A stretch of DNA of 64,000 nt, from assembly GCF_900111685.1 (NCBI RefSeq), contig NZ_FOHX01000006.1, positions 248,001 to 312,000 on the forward strand. Direction: 5' to 3'. This DNA is from Nonomuraea wenchangensis. GTDB taxonomy: Bacteria; Actinomycetota; Actinomycetes; Streptosporangiales; Streptosporangiaceae. A program made the translations under genes and the position numbers. Of this stretch, positions 9,207-17,180 are shown piece after piece (within the stretch, counting starts at the first letter, position 1; every line of letters starts with the position of its first letter). The notes under the pieces were generated by a model, which made no database searches, was not told the DNA's origin, and saw only the letters and a program-made list of their open reading frames with translations.

Positions 9207-10190
9207 ATGGCCGAAAATGTCTGGACTGACGTCCTTAATCTGGTACGGCAAGCATGTGATCGCTTTCACCTTATCCCGCAGCACCGGCCGGTGGCTGTGG
9301 CCTTCTCGGGGGGCAAGGACTCGCTGCTTCTTTCCCTTGCCCTTCGGGAACTTGGCGTGCCGATCGTCTGCATCGCGGTGGACATGGGTTATGAAGCAGA
9401 TTGGGGACGCCGTGTCACCGCATTGGGCAAGCGATCTCATCTGCCTGTCGAGGTGATTGACGTACGGCGTGGAATCGTCGCCGAGGACCAAGAACATCGG
9501 CGGCGAATCAGCCGGAGCCTGCGCGCACTCGAGGTCATCCAGCCTGGCGCGACTCCATGCACGCACTGTTACAACGTGAAGGTCGCCGCGCTGGAGAACG
9601 CCGTACGCGCCCATGACGTATCGACCGTCGCCTTCGGGCATCACCGTACGGACGCCATGGCCTCGCTGGTCAAAGAGGCGCTCATGTACGTCGACAGATG
9701 GGACCGCGGCCACCCGGTGTTCGTCCGGGATCACTTCAGTGAGCTGGTGGCACAACTCAGGAGAGAGGCGGAGGCCCCGCCTGACGCGGAGCACGCGCTG
9801 ACCGACAGGATCACCGAACTGGTCCACACGGACATTGTCGACACAGACGAACCGCCTCGGCAGCCATTGAACAGAGATAATCCGGGTATCACTGCCGTCA
9901 GACCACTCTTTTTCGTCGATGAGATATTGATCGCCGAAATTGTGGCGAACCGACTGGCCGACGTCGAGGGATCAGGGTGTGGACACGGTTTGGCGGCGAA
10001 CTACCTGACGCCGCGAGAGATGGTCCACTATCGTGTGCTGCAAGCCGCTCACCATCCATGGTTCGATGCGCATTTGCAGCGCTTGCTGATGCATGGGATA
10101 GATGCGCGAGGCAGGGCGCGCCTGGAGGCGCGACGTCACCGGATCGCGTTGCTCGGCGACCAATACAAGCCAGGTATCAACAAGTCTTAG
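9207..10190 (+). CDS. TtcA-like PP-loop ATPase (probable RNA or nucleoside thiolation enzyme)
   Basis: A 327-residue N-type PP-loop ATPase. SGGKDS (34-39) is the pyrophosphate-binding loop that adenylates the substrate. The tRNA 2-thiocytidine enzyme TtcA is recalled by PCTHC (Cys118 and Cys121), by GHHRTDA (144-150; GHHRDD in TtcA), by RPLFF near 232, and by a lone Cys258 (GSGCGHG). TtcA holds a [4Fe-4S] cluster with exactly a CxxC pair plus one distal Cys. About 60 residues between GHHRTDA and RPLFF form an acidic insertion not expected in TtcA. I infer sulfur transfer to, or another adenylation of, a base. It heads a five-gene operon with protease and deoxyribosyltransferase-like genes, so housekeeping tRNA modification is less likely than a specialised role. 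Codon use is less GC-rich than in flanking genes. Confidence 0.78.
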   Translation: MAENVWTDVLNLVRQACDRFHLIPQHRPVAVAFSGGKDSLLLSLALRELGVPIVCIAVDMGYEADWGRRVTALGKRSHLPVEVIDVRRGIVAEDQEHRRRISRSLRALEVIQPGATPCTHCYNVKVAALENAVRAHDVSTVAFGHHRTDAMASLVKEALMYVDRWDRGHPVFVRDHFSELVAQLRREAEAPPDAEHALTDRITELVHTDIVDTDEPPRQPLNRDNPGITAVRPLFFVDEILIAEIVANRLADVEGSGCGHGLAANYLTPREMVHYRVLQAAHHPWFDAHLQRLLMHGIDARGRARLEARRHRIALLGDQYKPGINKS

Positions 10191-10197
10191 GATTGCC

Positions 10198-10620
10198 GTG
10201 ACCACCGTAACCATTTGCGGAAGCGCAAGGCACCGCGACGCCATTTATCAGACCGCCGAGCTGTTGGAGGAAGCGGGATTCATCGTCCTCAAGCCTCCGC
10301 TGCACCGCATCGACGAACTCACGGGCGACAGCTCGTCCGAGGTCAAGGAACTCGCCTGGAAAGGCGCGACCTTCGCGCATCTCAACCGCATACTCAAGGC
10401 CGATGTCGTCTTCATCGTCAATCCTGACGGCTATGTCGGATCCAGCACCACCCTTGAGCTGGGGTACGCGGTGGCGCATCGCAAGCTCATCGCCGCGATG
10501 ATGCCCGACGCCTACGAGCTGGCCAGAAGCGTTCTCTTCGACCTGCTGTTGCACTGCACCGACGTCGAGAAGGCCGTGAGCGGTCTGTCGAAACGACTTG
10601 CACCCGTGGACGGGTCATGA
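10198..10620 (+). CDS. Nucleoside 2-deoxyribosyltransferase-like protein (first copy)
   Basis: A 140-residue protein from GTG 10198, seven bases after the previous stop. The fold signature is an N-terminal strand with TICGSARHRD, a helix, LKPPLHRID, and then NPDGYVGSSTTLELGYA (75-91). The last motif matches the D-G-x-x-x-x-S-x-x-x-E-x-G-x-A block of nucleoside 2-deoxyribosyltransferases, with Glu87 where the catalytic nucleophile lies. Enzymes of this superfamily cleave or exchange the N-glycosidic bond of (deoxy)nucleosides or nucleotides. Relatives occur as nucleotide-processing domains in bacterial conflict systems. The next gene starts inside its stop codon (ATGA). Whether it transfers or hydrolyses cannot be told. 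Confidence 0.75.
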   Translation: MTTVTICGSARHRDAIYQTAELLEEAGFIVLKPPLHRIDELTGDSSSEVKELAWKGATFAHLNRILKADVVFIVNPDGYVGSSTTLELGYAVAHRKLIAAMMPDAYELARSVLFDLLLHCTDVEKAVSGLSKRLAPVDGS

Positions 10621-11135
10621 AGGGGGATCTCGGCTCCGGGTTAGCCGACAGGTGGAACGACCTGCGCAACGATCCGTCCGCGGCGCCGGCGGACTTCGCC
10701 CCGGTCCTGAGAATCCTGGCGGACGCGGGACTCGTCAAGGGCGACGAGGAGGCACTGACGACGCTCCAGGTTGGACCGTTCCGCGTCGCCGCGACGCCGT
10801 ACGAGACTGCCACCAAGGACTTCGTCGACGTCCTGCTCCCGTCGCTGATCGTAGGACTCGGGGACGGGATGCCCGTCCACGGCGCTGTCGCCGGGACGCT
10901 GGCCGGAGCCACCCGGTGTTTCATCAATGCACTGCGCTGCGGAGTCGTCTTCGGCCGGTCGCCGGTCGATCGCCTTCGGTGGGCTGTGCTCATGCACATC
11001 AAACAGCGGCGCCCGACTGTGGCGGAGACGGCTTCGGCGTTCGCGGAGGAACCTGTCACCGAGGCGGTCGAGTGGCTTGAGGCCGCATCGTTGATCAGGC
11101 GAAATCCCGACGGAACGCTCGAAAGCCTGGCGTGA
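10617..11135 (+). CDS. Hypothetical protein with C-terminal winged-helix domain
   Basis: A 172-residue protein I do not recognise as a named family. The start ATG overlaps the previous stop by 4 bases, so it is translationally coupled. The middle (FVDVLLPSLIVGLGDGMPV, then VAGTLAGATRCFINALRCG) is rich in small hydrophobic residues. The last 50 residues (RWAVLMHIKQRRPTVAETA, then EAVEWLEAASLIRRNPDG) look like a winged helix-turn-helix of the MarR/ArsR type. It may be a DNA-binding regulator of the operon or an adaptor between its enzymes and the protease. Seven bases separate it from the protease gene. Confidence 0.6.
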   Translation: MKGDLGSGLADRWNDLRNDPSAAPADFAPVLRILADAGLVKGDEEALTTLQVGPFRVAATPYETATKDFVDVLLPSLIVGLGDGMPVHGAVAGTLAGATRCFINALRCGVVFGRSPVDRLRWAVLMHIKQRRPTVAETASAFAEEPVTEAVEWLEAASLIRRNPDGTLESLA

Positions 11136-11141
11136 GGGCCC

Positions 11142-12881
11142 ATGCTCGGCAGCGCTACTCACCTTATGACCGATGGGGACGGCGCGGTGCTCGGTGTCGC
11201 TTTTCAGGTGCCCGTGCTCGACGCGCAACGCCCTGGCAGCTTCCTGCTCACCGCCGCGCACTGTGTGCGGCCGTTGTTCGACCGGTCGCAGCATGTGCGG
11301 ATCTGCTCGCCGAACGGCACCGAAAGCGATTGCGGCATACTTTTCTGCGCCGCCGAGGATGTCGCGCTTCTCTACCACGCCGATCGGCTCGGCGAGCCCC
11401 TCCCCTGCGTCGCGGACCGAACAGAGGGCGACGTGCTCGTACGAGGGGCCCCATACGGGGTGGCCAGCGGCCAGGCCACGTTCGACGCCTGCCTGGCCGG
11501 CGTCGAGGGGGGCCTGCTCGATATCGTCCTGAGATCGCTGACGTACGTCGAGCCGGAAGCCGGGCACGATCCGCTCGTCCCGCTTCCAGGCAGTCCGGTC
11601 TACCGGGCGCTTCGAGGGCTCTCAGGCGCACCGGTCATGCGCGTACGGGCCGATCGAAGCGTGCAGGTCATAGGACTTGTCACACACCGCAATACGAGAG
11701 GCATCGCCAATCGGATCTACGGGATCCCGACGGATCGGCTCGTGGAAATCCTGGCGGCACAGAACTTCGCCCTGCAGGTGACGACGGATCCCCGGCCGAC
11801 GAGCTCCGACAGGACCATCCTCACTGGCTTGCTCCGCGAGTTGATCACGGAGCCGGGCGGTGACCTGATGCTGTGGACACGGCTGTCGGGGCTGTTCTAC
11901 TCCGGCGAACCGATCGACCGCATCCTCGAGGCCATGCTGGCGGAGCCGCAGCGCTACGGCTTGGACGACCTCGCGCTGGCGCGAGCCGGGTTCGTACACG
12001 CTCGGCTGCGGCTCAAGCGCGAGGCGGGCGCCGCGTCGCTCGTCCGGTTGCGAGAGGCCAAGGCTCGTGCTGACCGGGCCGACCCTCAGGACGAATCCGG
12101 ATTGTCCGCCCTGATGGGCCTCAGATTGCTGATGGAAAGCTCTCGAAGTGGCGACCCGAAGAACCACGCCCATCTTTTCGAGCAGGCGATCGGGAAAATC
12201 TCCGGGGCGAGTTCCTTGACGGACCGGCAGAAAGCCTATGAGATGGCCTCCGCCTTGGGCAGGGAGGCCGTGCTGGCGTATCTCAGCGATCCGCCGCCCT
12301 GGCCCGCGGACAGCGTCACCGCCGGCTACTACAAGCGGCTTGAGACCCAGCACCTGTCGCTTCTCCAGGAGTACGGCGCGGCGCTGCGGGACAAGCAGGA
12401 GGTGGTGCACATCGGGCTGGCCATCGCGCCGGCCATATGGGAGGTCTCGACCAGGGCAGAACAGGTTGATGCATTGGTCATCACGGGCAAGAACGCTGCA
12501 ATACAGCGATCGAACGCCATTTTCTACTGCCAGATGCTGCTCGTCGAGGCGATGCTGTGCCGACGAAAGCAGAGTCATCTCCGCGCGTTCACGCTAGCCT
12601 GTCTGACCACGCAGGCACTCAACAACGCCGGACTGCTGCTCTCCCATGAGGGTGTCGCCGCGATTCTTCGATGTGTCAAGGTCGTGGACCCCTCGCTCTA
12701 TCGCCTGGTCACACTGGTGCACAAGTTCGGCATCAGGAAGGGAGTCGAGATAGTGAAATGCGTGTCGACCGAGAACGTGGAGGTCATCGACAGGGCCGGC
12801 CGGATCGCCGTGCCCTACTCCGAACAGGTGCGAGATCTCAAAGACATCATGACACTTCAGTTGGACGTGCTGGCGGAATAG
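11142..12881 (+). CDS. Trypsin-like serine protease with a long helical C-terminal region
   Basis: A 579-residue protein. Residues 1-210 form a chymotrypsin-fold protease: His40 in LLTAAHCV, Asp73 in DVALLYH and Ser161 in GLSGAPVMRV. There is no signal peptide or membrane segment, so it should act in the cytosol. Residues 215-579 are almost entirely helical with repeated amphipathic segments, resembling a solenoid or TPR-like sensor, though I cannot name a family. Cytosolic trypsin-like domains fused to helical or STAND-type sensors are known from bacterial conflict systems, where cleavage of a partner is the output. I infer such a role here. ATG 11142 was used; ATG 11166 is a possible alternative. 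Four bases separate its stop from the next start. Confidence 0.72.
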   Translation: MLGSATHLMTDGDGAVLGVAFQVPVLDAQRPGSFLLTAAHCVRPLFDRSQHVRICSPNGTESDCGILFCAAEDVALLYHADRLGEPLPCVADRTEGDVLVRGAPYGVASGQATFDACLAGVEGGLLDIVLRSLTYVEPEAGHDPLVPLPGSPVYRALRGLSGAPVMRVRADRSVQVIGLVTHRNTRGIANRIYGIPTDRLVEILAAQNFALQVTTDPRPTSSDRTILTGLLRELITEPGGDLMLWTRLSGLFYSGEPIDRILEAMLAEPQRYGLDDLALARAGFVHARLRLKREAGAASLVRLREAKARADRADPQDESGLSALMGLRLLMESSRSGDPKNHAHLFEQAIGKISGASSLTDRQKAYEMASALGREAVLAYLSDPPPWPADSVTAGYYKRLETQHLSLLQEYGAALRDKQEVVHIGLAIAPAIWEVSTRAEQVDALVITGKNAAIQRSNAIFYCQMLLVEAMLCRRKQSHLRAFTLACLTTQALNNAGLLLSHEGVAAILRCVKVVDPSLYRLVTLVHKFGIRKGVEIVKCVSTENVEVIDRAGRIAVPYSEQVRDLKDIMTLQLDVLAE

Positions 12882-12885
12882 GGGA

Positions 12886-13437
12886 ATGATGACGATCAGG
12901 GTCTATCTCGCCGGCCCCTTCACGGCCGTCGCCGCGTCGGCTTCCGGCACCATCGATGTCCACTCTCCGTGGCGTCACGTGTTGGAGGACACGGAACGGG
13001 CGCTGGTTGATCGGGGATGGCAGGTGTTTCTTCCGCATCGTGACGTGAGCGACTGGGGGCTGCGGGAGGCGCCACCCGAACAGATCGCCACGGAATGTCT
13101 GGAAGCGGTGCTGAGAAGTGACTGCGTCGTCGCCGTCCTGGGCGAGAGCTTCGGGACGCACGTCGAGGTGGGGACGGCCATCGGCCGGAACATCCCGATC
13201 ATCGTCATCGACGCGACCGAAGAGGCGAGCAGCTTTTTCGGCAAGGCCGTAACGGCATCCAGGCTGGTCACCGCCATCCGTCTGGACAACCTGTGCGAGT
13301 TGCCGGCCGCCGTGGCGAGCGAGCGGTTCGACCAGGCCGTGCACCGTGCGGGGGTCCTGCCCCACCGGTCCTCCGGCTCGCGCGGAGGGCGACCAGCCGC
13401 CGGTGATGACATGGCCGCCAGCCTGACCTCGTCGTGA
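12886..13437 (+). CDS. Nucleoside 2-deoxyribosyltransferase-like protein (second copy)
   Basis: A 183-residue protein, last of the operon. It keeps the superfamily landmarks VYLAGPFT at the first strand, QVFLPHRDVSDWG, IATECLEAVLRSDCVVAVLG and GESFGTHVEVGTAIGRNI, with Glu94 in the position of the nucleophile. It is clearly different in sequence from the copy at 10198-10620, so the two are unlikely to be a recent duplication and may act on different bases. The last 40 residues are Gly/Arg/Ser-rich and probably disordered. Its 3' end faces the convergent kinase-like gene across five bases. Confidence 0.72.
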   Translation: MMTIRVYLAGPFTAVAASASGTIDVHSPWRHVLEDTERALVDRGWQVFLPHRDVSDWGLREAPPEQIATECLEAVLRSDCVVAVLGESFGTHVEVGTAIGRNIPIIVIDATEEASSFFGKAVTASRLVTAIRLDNLCELPAAVASERFDQAVHRAGVLPHRSSGSRGGRPAAGDDMAASLTSS

Positions 13438-13442
13438 GGCTG

Positions 13443-14051
13443 TCAGCCGCGTCGGCATCTCGGCTCAGGCGCCGAGGCGCCCAGCGCTTTCTCGAGCGTC
13501 TCGATGACGCTTCGCCTCAGTGCCGGGAAGGTACCGGAATTGTCGATCGAGCCGTCCGGCTCGATCACGTGCAGGTTGTTCTCCGTCACATGGGTCGGCG
13601 ACGCCAGGGACAGGTCTCCTCGCTCGCGGCGCCGCGACAGGCAGACCTCGTCGGGGGCGAAGACCCTGACGAGAGTGAAGCCAATGCTCCGCATGAACAC
13701 GTGATCCGGGAACCGCATGTCGTCACATACGACCAATGAGGGCGCGTCTCCCAGAGCACTTCGGACGTCGTGAAGTCTCGCCAGGAATCGGTCATGGAGC
13801 AGCATGGGATTTATTCTTCTCATGTGCCTGCCCAGAGAGTTCAGCAACTCGCCGTCCTTCTGGTAGAAATCATCCAGGTTCGCACCGGCGATACGATAGA
13901 CGGCCGATTGGGCCTCGTAGAGCGGGTCGGCGAGTTTGATCACGGCACAGGGCAGGCCAATAGCGCCGCAATAATCTTCCAGGATTCCGGCGGCCGAGCT
14001 TTTTCCGGAGCCAGGCGGGCCGTAAAGAGCGATTTTGACTGAATCGTCCAC
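13443..14051 (-). CDS. P-loop kinase, (deoxy)nucleoside monophosphate kinase-like
   Basis: A 202-residue P-loop kinase. I place the start at GTG 14051, six bases after GAGGAAG, which puts Walker A (GPPGSGKS, residues 11-18) next to the N-terminus as in dNMP and dephospho-CoA kinases. Other family-like parts are IKLADPLYEAQ, the acidic strand SLVVCDDMRFPDH, RVFAPDEVCLSRRRERGD (lid-type basic segment) and THVTENNL. The general pattern resembles phage-type deoxynucleotide kinases, so a nucleotide or nucleoside substrate is likely but unproven. It converges on the operon carrying two deoxyribosyltransferase-like genes, which suggests a shared nucleotide pathway. Confidence 0.7.
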   Translation of the reverse strand: MDDSVKIALYGPPGSGKSSAAGILEDYCGAIGLPCAVIKLADPLYEAQSAVYRIAGANLDDFYQKDGELLNSLGRHMRRINPMLLHDRFLARLHDVRSALGDAPSLVVCDDMRFPDHVFMRSIGFTLVRVFAPDEVCLSRRRERGDLSLASPTHVTENNLHVIEPDGSIDNSGTFPALRRSVIETLEKALGASAPEPRCRRG

Positions 14052-14381
14052 GGATCTTCCTCGTCCTTGCAGGCCACCGCACAAGCGGTCCGAGATTGCA
14101 GGAGTTACGCGGGAGAGCCAATGCCCAAAAGCAGGTCGCCGCTTGCGGGATGCTTGCGCCCATCATCCATCGCCGGCACGCGGAAAGCTACACATTCGAC
14201 AGAAAACACTTTCGGAGCGAATGCCTTCACCATACTTCCTTTTGACGAGCCGCCTTCCGTGGCGGCGCGGTCGCCCCTGCCCCGCCGAAGATCAGCAAGC
14301 CCGTCAGTCGATCCGCCCCCATCGGCATCCACGGTGGCATGAACCTGGCTTTTCCGTCAGTAAGCGTGGCGCGATGATGAC
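14052..14381. other. Intergenic region between the kinase gene and the P-loop/TPR gene
   Basis: 330 bases that should hold divergent promoters for the kinase-like gene and the membrane P-loop gene. The only possible gene is a 42-codon frame on the minus strand (14233 to 14105) starting MVKAFAPKVFSVEC, preceded by AAAGGAAG. Its third-position GC is modest and I recognise nothing in it, so I do not call it as a gene. I see no convincing operator or terminator. Confidence 0.4.
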
Positions 14382-17162
14382 ATGGTGGGGATCAGGCGAA
14401 CATTATGGTGGCTGGGTAGCATCGCCCTCATCGTGACAGTGATCACCTTGGGCAATGCCCTGAACTGGTGGAACATCCTGGTCGACCCCAAGCATAAGAA
14501 TTACCCGCACTTGGGGACGATCAATCAGATCGCCGGCATTCTGAGCTTGTTGACCAGCGTCTTCATCGGGCTCTACCAGATCCGCCTCGCCAAGAAGCCT
14601 GTCATCCAGGCCCCCCGCGCAGAGGAGCAGCCGCAGCGCGACCAGCCTCACGAGACCGTGTCTCCGCCCGTGATCGTTCCACGCCGATCCCCCGGCATCG
14701 TCGATCGCACCGAAGAGATCTCTGTTCTGCGAGAGCGACTCATGGAAGGCGCGTCCGGCATCGTGATCGTCACCGGCCCGCCGGGGGTCGGGAAGGCGGA
14801 GCTCGTGGAAGAGGTCCTGTGGCATCTGGAGCACGCTTCCCTCGATCCGCCCGGCACGTCGCGGCCGCGGGTCGTCCGCCACGAGATCGCCCCGGACCTG
14901 GACCAGTACGCGGGCATCGACGTCGGCATGCTCGTCGCCGACATCGAGAACCTGTCTGACGACGACGCGGCGTTACGGAAGGCGATCAGCCTCCAGCATT
15001 CCCCTCTCGACCAGCTCACGGCCGCCCTGGAGAAACACCGGGACGCTCCCGTGGTGATCGCCATCAGGCACGCGGAGAGCCTCTTCGATCCCGTCACCAG
15101 GCAGTTGCGGGACCCCGAGCTGGACGAGGCGTTCGAGATCCTCACGAAGAACACCCAGCACCGGGTCAGCGTGGTCCTGACAACACGGCACCCGCCGAAG
15201 TCCCTCGGGCAGGGCACCTGGGCGGAGCGCTGGCAGCCGATCGCCGTCAAAGGGCTCAGGCCCGGTGACTTCCTCGAGTACGTCAAGCGGCTGGCCGGCG
15301 AGGAGACGCTCGTGAGCAACGCGGTGGCCGGGCTCCACGGCTTGCTTCAGGGCAACCCCCGCAACACACAACTGTCGTGCGCCGCCTTCCGGTTCGCCCG
15401 GGAGACCTCCGCCGAGCTCGCCGCCGAGATCCGCCACCGCAAGAGCGGAGATGGTGTGCTCGGCTTCCTCATCCAGCGGCTCATCGCCGGTCTCAACCCC
15501 CTGGAGCGCCGTGCGCTCCAGGCTCTGGACGCGTACGGAACCTCCGTCCGCCTCGACGCGGTATGCGCACTCGTCGTCGAGGAGCACCACGAGCCGCATC
15601 CCGCCGACGAAGTGCAGAACGCACTGACGAAGCTGGTAGAAAGGCACCTGGCCGTGGAGACGGCCCAGGGTGAATACCGCCTGTCCCTGTCAGAGGCCGA
15701 GCGGAAGTGGGCCGGCTTGCCGAACGGGGACGGCCCTGTGGACGAGAGGTCGTACGAGCTGCTGCGTCGTGCCGGTTACGAGCTCCATGACCGGCGCGTC
15801 ACCCCGCCACGTTCCCTCGCGGACCTGCGGGTCGCTCTCGCCGAGCTCAGGGCGTTGATGCGGGCCGGCGATCTGTGGGACCGCGCTTACAACCGTATTG
15901 AAGACGAGCTCGACCCGGAACTCCGCAAGCGGAACCGGATGTCCCTCCTGCTCGAAACGCGCGAGAAGCTGCGCGGAAAGCTCGGCAGCGAGAGGCGCGA
16001 GATGGCCAACCACAACGCCCTCGGTGAGCTCTACGCCTCCAGAGGCGACTTCACCAAAGCCAATCAGGCATACAGCCAGGCCCTCGAATACGCGAACCTC
16101 CTGCGGAGCCTGCCCTACCAGACGGTGATCCGCGCCAACTGGGCCGGAGCGTACTGGAGGCACTTCGAGGTCGAGACTGCGTACGGATACTTCGAGCTCG
16201 CCCGCGACGATCACGACAAGCTGCTCCACAGCAACCCGGAGGTCTACCGCGACCTGCTTCCCCTGCGAATGAACATCTTCGAGGGGCTGGCGGACTGTCA
16301 TCGGCATTGGGGCGAGTACACCAAGGCCATCGAGTTCGCCAAAAGGGCCCGCGCCGTGACGGAGTCGGAGGGATATCCCCGCACCCCCGAAGCGCGGGAC
16401 CTCAGCGATCGCGGTCGCCTCAGCATCGGCATGAAGCTGGCCCGCTGGCATCTCGAACTCGGCGACCGGGAGGCCGCCGATCGCCTCGACGAAAGCGTGC
16501 GGCTGGAGCTGAACGGGCATGACCAGGACTGGCTGCAGAGCGTCTACCAAGACGGGCACGCCTGCTTACTGCTGGACCGCGACGACGTCGAGGAGGCGAT
16601 CCGGACAGCACAGCGGGCAGTTGAGCTCGCCAGGGAATTCACCGACCCCGTCATCCTGCTGCAGGCACGTACCACCCTCTGTCTGGCATACCTCGAGAAT
16701 GACGATCTCGACGCCGCCGCACGGCAGGTCGAGGCCGCCATGCCGTACCGCCACCGCGGCGGTTCGCTTCTGCCTCCCGCCCTTCACGCGCTGGTCGCGG
16801 TCGGCCTTGATCCGGACAGCGGCGGCGGCCAGGCAGTCGAGCGATTCCGGCTCCTGCTCGCCGAGGCCGAAGAGCGTATACAGCAGGACCGACACGACGT
16901 CGCCGCCTGGGATTTCAAGGGTTTCGCCGGCTGCGGCCTGTTCCTGTACGGCGAAGGCGAGCTCAAGGACGCCATAGCGGCCTTTCTGGCAGCGCGCACC
17001 ACGACCCGGGACGTGCTCAGGACCAGAGAGCCGACCCCTGGCCTGGTCGAGCAGTGGATCTCCCTGCTCGAACTACTGGACGCCTACGGCCGTCCGCCGA
17101 GGTTGCTCCGGCCGGTCATCGACGTTCTCTGCGCGATGCAGGCGCGTACCAGCGGATCGTGA
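14382..17162 (+). CDS. Membrane-anchored STAND-like P-loop protein with TPR repeats
   Basis: A 926-residue protein. Two N-terminal membrane helices (WWLGSIALIVTVITLGNAL, about 9-27, and AGILSLLTSVFIGLYQI, about 51-67) anchor it, with the rest in the cytosol. A STAND/NB-ARC-like NTPase core follows at about 100-420: GPPGVGKAE (132-140) at Walker A, VVIAIRHAESLFD at Walker B, and VSVVLTTRHPP at the sensor strand. Walker A has Ala where Ser/Thr normally binds magnesium, and the Walker B strand lacks the usual Asp, so ATP hydrolysis may be lost or altered. A helical linker leads to TPR-type repeats (for example LGELYASRGDFTKANQAYSQ and LADCHRHWGEYTKAIEFAKR) to the C-terminus. STAND proteins act as ligand-triggered switches. 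It is a likely sensor of the island, although it has its own promoter region. Confidence 0.75.
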   Translation: MVGIRRTLWWLGSIALIVTVITLGNALNWWNILVDPKHKNYPHLGTINQIAGILSLLTSVFIGLYQIRLAKKPVIQAPRAEEQPQRDQPHETVSPPVIVPRRSPGIVDRTEEISVLRERLMEGASGIVIVTGPPGVGKAELVEEVLWHLEHASLDPPGTSRPRVVRHEIAPDLDQYAGIDVGMLVADIENLSDDDAALRKAISLQHSPLDQLTAALEKHRDAPVVIAIRHAESLFDPVTRQLRDPELDEAFEILTKNTQHRVSVVLTTRHPPKSLGQGTWAERWQPIAVKGLRPGDFLEYVKRLAGEETLVSNAVAGLHGLLQGNPRNTQLSCAAFRFARETSAELAAEIRHRKSGDGVLGFLIQRLIAGLNPLERRALQALDAYGTSVRLDAVCALVVEEHHEPHPADEVQNALTKLVERHLAVETAQGEYRLSLSEAERKWAGLPNGDGPVDERSYELLRRAGYELHDRRVTPPRSLADLRVALAELRALMRAGDLWDRAYNRIEDELDPELRKRNRMSLLLETREKLRGKLGSERREMANHNALGELYASRGDFTKANQAYSQALEYANLLRSLPYQTVIRANWAGAYWRHFEVETAYGYFELARDDHDKLLHSNPEVYRDLLPLRMNIFEGLADCHRHWGEYTKAIEFAKRARAVTESEGYPRTPEARDLSDRGRLSIGMKLARWHLELGDREAADRLDESVRLELNGHDQDWLQSVYQDGHACLLLDRDDVEEAIRTAQRAVELAREFTDPVILLQARTTLCLAYLENDDLDAAARQVEAAMPYRHRGGSLLPPALHALVAVGLDPDSGGGQAVERFRLLLAEAEERIQQDRHDVAAWDFKGFAGCGLFLYGEGELKDAIAAFLAARTTTRDVLRTREPTPGLVEQWISLLELLDAYGRPPRLLRPVIDVLCAMQARTSGS

Positions 17163-17180
17163 GCATGGCGGAGGGCCGTC

